Source: Rhizobiaceae bacterium (GTDB taxonomy: Bacteria; Pseudomonadota; Alphaproteobacteria; Rhizobiales; Rhizobiaceae). Taken from it: 7,241 nt of DNA. Shown piece by piece: positions 6,407 through 7,241 of this stretch. Position numbers and translations under genes: made by a program. The notes under the pieces are model-generated. The model saw only the letters and a program-made list of their open reading frames with translations. It was not told the origin of the DNA and did not search any database. How positions within the stretch are numbered: position 1 is the first letter of the stretch; every line of letters starts with the position of its first letter. The DNA lies in assembly GCA_016793565.1 (NCBI GenBank), contig JAEUMA010000672.1:1-7241 (forward strand), in the 5' to 3' direction.

Positions 6407-6414
6407 CCTCTCCT
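6407..6414 (-). promoter_or_regulatory. Ribosome binding site that sets the phytase-like start
   Basis: On the minus strand AGGAGAGG ends five bases before the ATG at 6399-6401. It places the signal peptide exactly at the N terminus and rules against the upstream in-frame ATG at 6473, which lies within the PHO-box region. Confidence 0.8.
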
Positions 6415-6444
6415 GTCTCGAAAAGGCTCCCTTGGGCGACGGAG

Positions 6445-6484
6445 ATTGCATGGCGATGACGATCGCATGACATGGGGATGACAG
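6445..6484 (-). promoter_or_regulatory. Four-unit PHO box array (PhoB sites)
   Basis: Read on the minus strand, the heptamers are CTGTCAT (6484-6478), ATGTCAT (6473-6467), TCGTCAT (6462-6456) and ATGCAAT (6451-6445), each separated by exactly four bases, an 11-base period. The PhoB half-site is CTGTCAT/C with that same period. The first two units match 13 of 14, the third 5 of 7 and the fourth less well. The array ends 43 bases upstream of the phytase-like ATG, oriented toward it. TGCAAT in the last unit may double as a -10 with ATGTCA as -35 (17-base spacing). Confidence 0.72.
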
Positions 6485-6508
6485 TTCCCGGTCTCCCGCA
6501 ACGGGAAC

Positions 6509-6537
6509 CTTGCCCTGACGCCCAAACGCCGCTAAAT
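6509..6537 (+). promoter_or_regulatory. Promoter of the trcR-type gene
   Basis: CTTGCC (6509-6514), a 17-base spacer and CTAAAT (6532-6537). Each hexamer differs by one base from the rhizobial housekeeping consensus CTTGAC-N17-CTATAT. Transcription would start near 6544, leaving a leader of about 72 bases. Confidence 0.65.
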
Positions 6538-6559
6538 AAGCGCTACTTCCCAAAAAATC

Positions 6560-6596
6560 CGGTGGTCTGACCACCGCCCGCGCCAGGGACGCGGGC
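6560..6596 (+). other. Two tandem hairpins in the trcR leader
   Basis: CGGTGGT (6560-6566) pairs with ACCACCG (6570-6576) over a CTG loop. Directly after it, CCCGCG (6577-6582) pairs with CGCGGG (6590-6595) over a 7-base loop. The second stem ends a few bases before the AGAGGA ribosome site at 6602-6607. They may tune mRNA stability or translation; no known riboswitch class fits. Confidence 0.45.
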
Positions 6597-6615
6597 GAAG
6601 AAGAGGATTCTTTCG

Positions 6616-7241
6616 ATGAGCAATAGCCTGCTGATGCCCAAGGCGACCGCCGTCTGGCTGGTCGACAACACGGCGCTGTCCTTCGACCAGATCGCCCAGT
6701 TCTGCACGCTGCACCCGCTTGAGGTGAAGGCGATCGCCGACGGCGAGTCCGCGCAGGGCATCAAGGGAATGGACCCGATCATCACCGGGCAGCTGACGCG
6801 CGAGGAGATCAAGCGCGCCGAGCAGGATACCAACTACCGCCTGAAGCTCTCCGAGCCCAAGGTGCGAGTGCCCGAGAGCAAGCGCAAGGGGCCGAAATAC
6901 ACGCCGCTCTCCAAGCGGCAGGACCGGCCCAACGCCATCCTCTGGCTGGTGCGCAACCATCCCGAGCTGAAGGACGCGCAGATTTCGCGGCTGGTCGGCA
7001 CGACCAAGTCGACGATCGAGCAGATTCGTGAGCGCAAGCACTGGAACGCCGCCAACCTGCAGCCGATGGATCCCGTCACGCTCGGTCTGTGCTCGCAGAT
7101 CGACCTCGACATTGAGGTGCAGCGGGCCTCGCGCGGCCAGGGACAGCCCGCCGCCCCCGTCGGCGACACGCTGCTGCCCGCTTCGTTCACCGAGCGGCTG
7201 TCGGTGGACGCCGACAAGAAGGCGGACGAAGAGGAAGAGCT
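6616..7241 (+). CDS. trcR: DUF1013 / TrcR-type cell cycle transcriptional regulator (3' end missing)
   Basis: 208 complete codons with no stop; the gene runs off the right edge. The product is a soluble cytoplasmic protein of the DUF1013 family, conserved across Alphaproteobacteria and named TrcR, cell cycle transcriptional regulator. The N-terminal third (about 10-50) has a helix-turn-helix-like arrangement, LSFDQIAQFCTLHPLEVKAI, followed by the invariant-looking GIKGMDPI. A basic linker (RVPESKRKGPKYTPLSKRQDRP) leads to a second helix-turn-helix (106-140: AILWLVRNHPEL, AQISRLVGTTKSTIEQIRER). The tail is low in complexity and acidic at the end. Family members are about 210-230 residues, so only a short piece is probably missing. 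ATG at 6616 has AGAGGA eight to nine bases upstream. It is divergent from the PHO-box-controlled phytase-like gene. Confidence 0.88.
   Translation, partial: MSNSLLMPKATAVWLVDNTALSFDQIAQFCTLHPLEVKAIADGESAQGIKGMDPIITGQLTREEIKRAEQDTNYRLKLSEPKVRVPESKRKGPKYTPLSKRQDRPNAILWLVRNHPELKDAQISRLVGTTKSTIEQIRERKHWNAANLQPMDPVTLGLCSQIDLDIEVQRASRGQGQPAAPVGDTLLPASFTERLSVDADKKADEEEE

Noticed and set aside
5461..6525. Long minus-strand frame over the 5' part of the phytase-like gene
   Set aside because: Different frame of the same region; the in-frame product has a signal peptide, ribosome site and known domain, while this one is Arg-rich and featureless.

Overview
The window looks like a chromosomal segment of an alphaproteobacterium, most likely Hyphomicrobiales (Rhizobiales; Mesorhizobium/Phyllobacteriaceae-like). 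This rests on high GC, a run of families typical of that group (two DUF465/YdcH-like proteins, DUF1192, DUF1127, a DUF1013/TrcR-type regulator) and promoters close to the rhizobial form CTTGAC-N17-CTATAT. Genus is inference. No mobile element, CRISPR array, tRNA or rRNA is visible, and no gap between genes exceeds 300 bases. Positions 1-107 hold no gene I can support.

Layout. Two small DUF465 genes diverge from 312-539 (108-311 minus, 540-722 plus). A convergent minus-strand block follows: a short ArsR-type regulator (863-1126) lies downstream of an MFS transporter gene (1206-2450) that is cut into two six-helix halves by an in-frame TAA at 1860-1862. A DUF1192 protein (2550-2741 minus) and a PIG3-type quinone oxidoreductase (2821-3831 plus) are divergent. 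A DUF1127 mini-protein (3983-4120 plus) has its own promoter, inverted repeats upstream and a strong terminator (4145-4179) shared with the convergent gene. That gene (4200-6401 minus) encodes a 733-residue exported phytase-like protein. The divergent trcR-type gene (6616 onward) runs off the right edge.

Most of the region is ordinary core genome. The best unexpected signal is regulatory. The phytase-like gene is preceded by four heptamers in 11-base register, two of them almost perfect PhoB half-sites (6445-6484). A second near-perfect two-unit PHO box lies upstream of the DUF465 gene at 540 (451-468). Together they suggest that part of this neighbourhood belongs to the phosphate-starvation (Pho) regulon: an exported phytase-like protein made when phosphate is scarce, and a small DUF465 protein of unknown function under the same control. 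The second notable point is the nonsense-interrupted MFS gene. I see no clear sign of a wholly new multi-gene system.
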